Source of the DNA: Pohlia nutans
Taxonomy: Eukaryota > Streptophyta > Bryopsida > Bryales > Mniaceae
Reading direction: 5' to 3'
NCBI GenBank assembly: GCA_022496805.1
Contig: CM040087.1
Location: forward strand, 34,744,253 to 34,808,252
DNA: 64,000 nt
The notes beneath the pieces were generated by a model, which saw nothing but the letters and a program-made list of their open reading frames with translations, did not search any database and was not told the DNA's origin. The position numbers and the translations under genes were made by a program. Of this stretch, positions 63,267 through 64,000 are shown piece after piece. Within the stretch, counting starts at the first letter, position 1. Each line of letters begins with the position of its first letter.

Positions 63267-64000
63267 ATGCCGAAGGGAAAAAAGCATAAGATAGGTAAGA
63301 CGACGGAACAAAAATCTCTTGAAGACAGCCCTTACATGCCGTCGAATGCGTGTAAGAAGTTTCTCCAGCAGTTCACGGTGGATTTTTACCGAAACAACAC
63401 GCTTATGGCGTTGGAGAGTAAGTTTGTTCGGTACAAAGAGCAGAGTATGCAAAAATTTCAAGACGACATGGCAAATAATATGTTGCAGGCTCTTCGGGAT
63501 GGAATTTGGTACCGGGAGATGGAAAAGCGTGATTTCTCAAAGTGGTTGGAGTGGAGGATGAAAGATTCTTTGTGGAATATCGAGGGAGTATTAACCAAGT
63601 ATGGGAAGGACCACAAGCTGCTTGAGGACAATACGTATATTGAGGAAGTGATGAAGAAAGCAGACACCTTTGCGAAGTTGATGAAACCATGGAGCTTTGG
63701 ACGCCAGCGCAATCAAAATATCGGTTGGTGGAGACACGTTGCTGGTGGATCCGAGGAGTTAATGAAGAATAAGTTGGTCCACGCATTGCCTGCTACGGCC
63801 AATGTCATTGAAGTGGAGCACACATCACTCAAGGGTGCATATGCTACGGTGAAGAGGGTTCGAATTGAAGGAGCCCCAGGGTTTGAACCTTATTGGGAGT
63901 TTGCGGCGAAGCTTTCCAAATAGTGGAAGACAAGACCGGATCTTGCAAAATTGGAACACCAAAATGAAACGATGGCCGTTCGAATTGACCATCCAGGTAT
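63267..64000 (+). CDS. Helical protein with kinase-like N-lobe, in-frame TAG, runs off the window
   Basis: The start is the first ATG in good context (CACCATGCC) after the array-6 TATA box; it opens with a basic MPKGKKHKIGK. About 170 residues of mostly helical, Trp- and Lys-rich sequence follow (KFLQQFTVDFYRNNTLMALE, WYREMEKRDFSKWLEWRM), which I do not recognise. Near residue 190 it reads LKGAYATVKRVRI and then WEFAAKLSK, like the Gly-rich loop and Lys-bearing third strand of a protein kinase. A TAG at 63921-63923 interrupts. The same frame then continues LAKLEHQNETMAVRIDHPG to the window end, resembling the kinase helix-C region with its Glu and the HPxI turn. The stop therefore falls inside a kinase-like domain, so the copy is broken or read through. 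The rest lies outside the window. Confidence 0.55.

Overview
The window looks like nuclear DNA of a land plant. Two spliced genes for plastid proteins lie next to each other on the minus strand: a DUF1499-domain, apparently thylakoid-lumen protein and a shikimate-kinase-like protein of the SKL1 type. A third gene encodes a plant-type six-helix membrane protein. Gene density is low, the background is AT-rich, and most of the DNA is mobile elements at different stages of decay. The mix (a DD34E Tc1 element, many TTAA-bounded elements, hAT, copia, Tourist-like and Stowaway-like MITEs) suggests a repeat-rich, possibly non-seed, plant genome, but I cannot name the species.

Layout. 0-11.4 kb: repeats, including a MITE copy carrying a second MITE with a precise 3-bp target duplication, plus a few unassigned coding-like islands. 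12.4-13.4 kb: single-exon membrane-protein gene (+). 13.9-17.3 kb: repeats. 17.3-20.5 kb: DUF1499 gene (-, 4 exons). 21.4-25.8 kb: SKL1-type gene (-, 10 exons), with transposons in its introns and a Stowaway-like MITE upstream. 26-31 kb: repeats. 31.9-37.5 kb: an unrecognised membrane-protein gene (+), with a decayed Tc1 relic and a nearly intact 1.6-kb Tc1 element in or beside its 5' part. 38-44.3 kb: two decayed copia elements. The second carries a 1.5-kb terminal-inverted-repeat transposon and has split an exon of an inositol-polyphosphate-5-phosphatase-like gene.

44.3-64 kb is the most unusual part. Six GC-rich arrays of a degenerate CCGTCCGAT/ATCGGACGG motif punctuate it. Four lie beside open reading frames: a BED/hAT transposase (-), a long coiled-coil/RING reading frame (+) driven from the same array in the opposite direction, a protein with a C-terminal ubiquitin-interacting-motif-like helix (+), and a protein ending in a protein-kinase-like N-lobe (+). 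Three arrays end in a TATA box pointing at the downstream gene, and the array shared by the divergent pair also has one facing the transposase. The RING and UIM reading frames share an N-terminal domain. Several of these frames contain single in-frame stop codons followed by more open, protein-like sequence. The simplest reading is a family of mobile or formerly mobile gene cassettes sharing an array-type promoter. A 1.9-kb near-palindrome lies between the last two cassettes.

Gene structures were assembled by eye from splice signals, reading phase and family resemblance, without alignments or transcript data.
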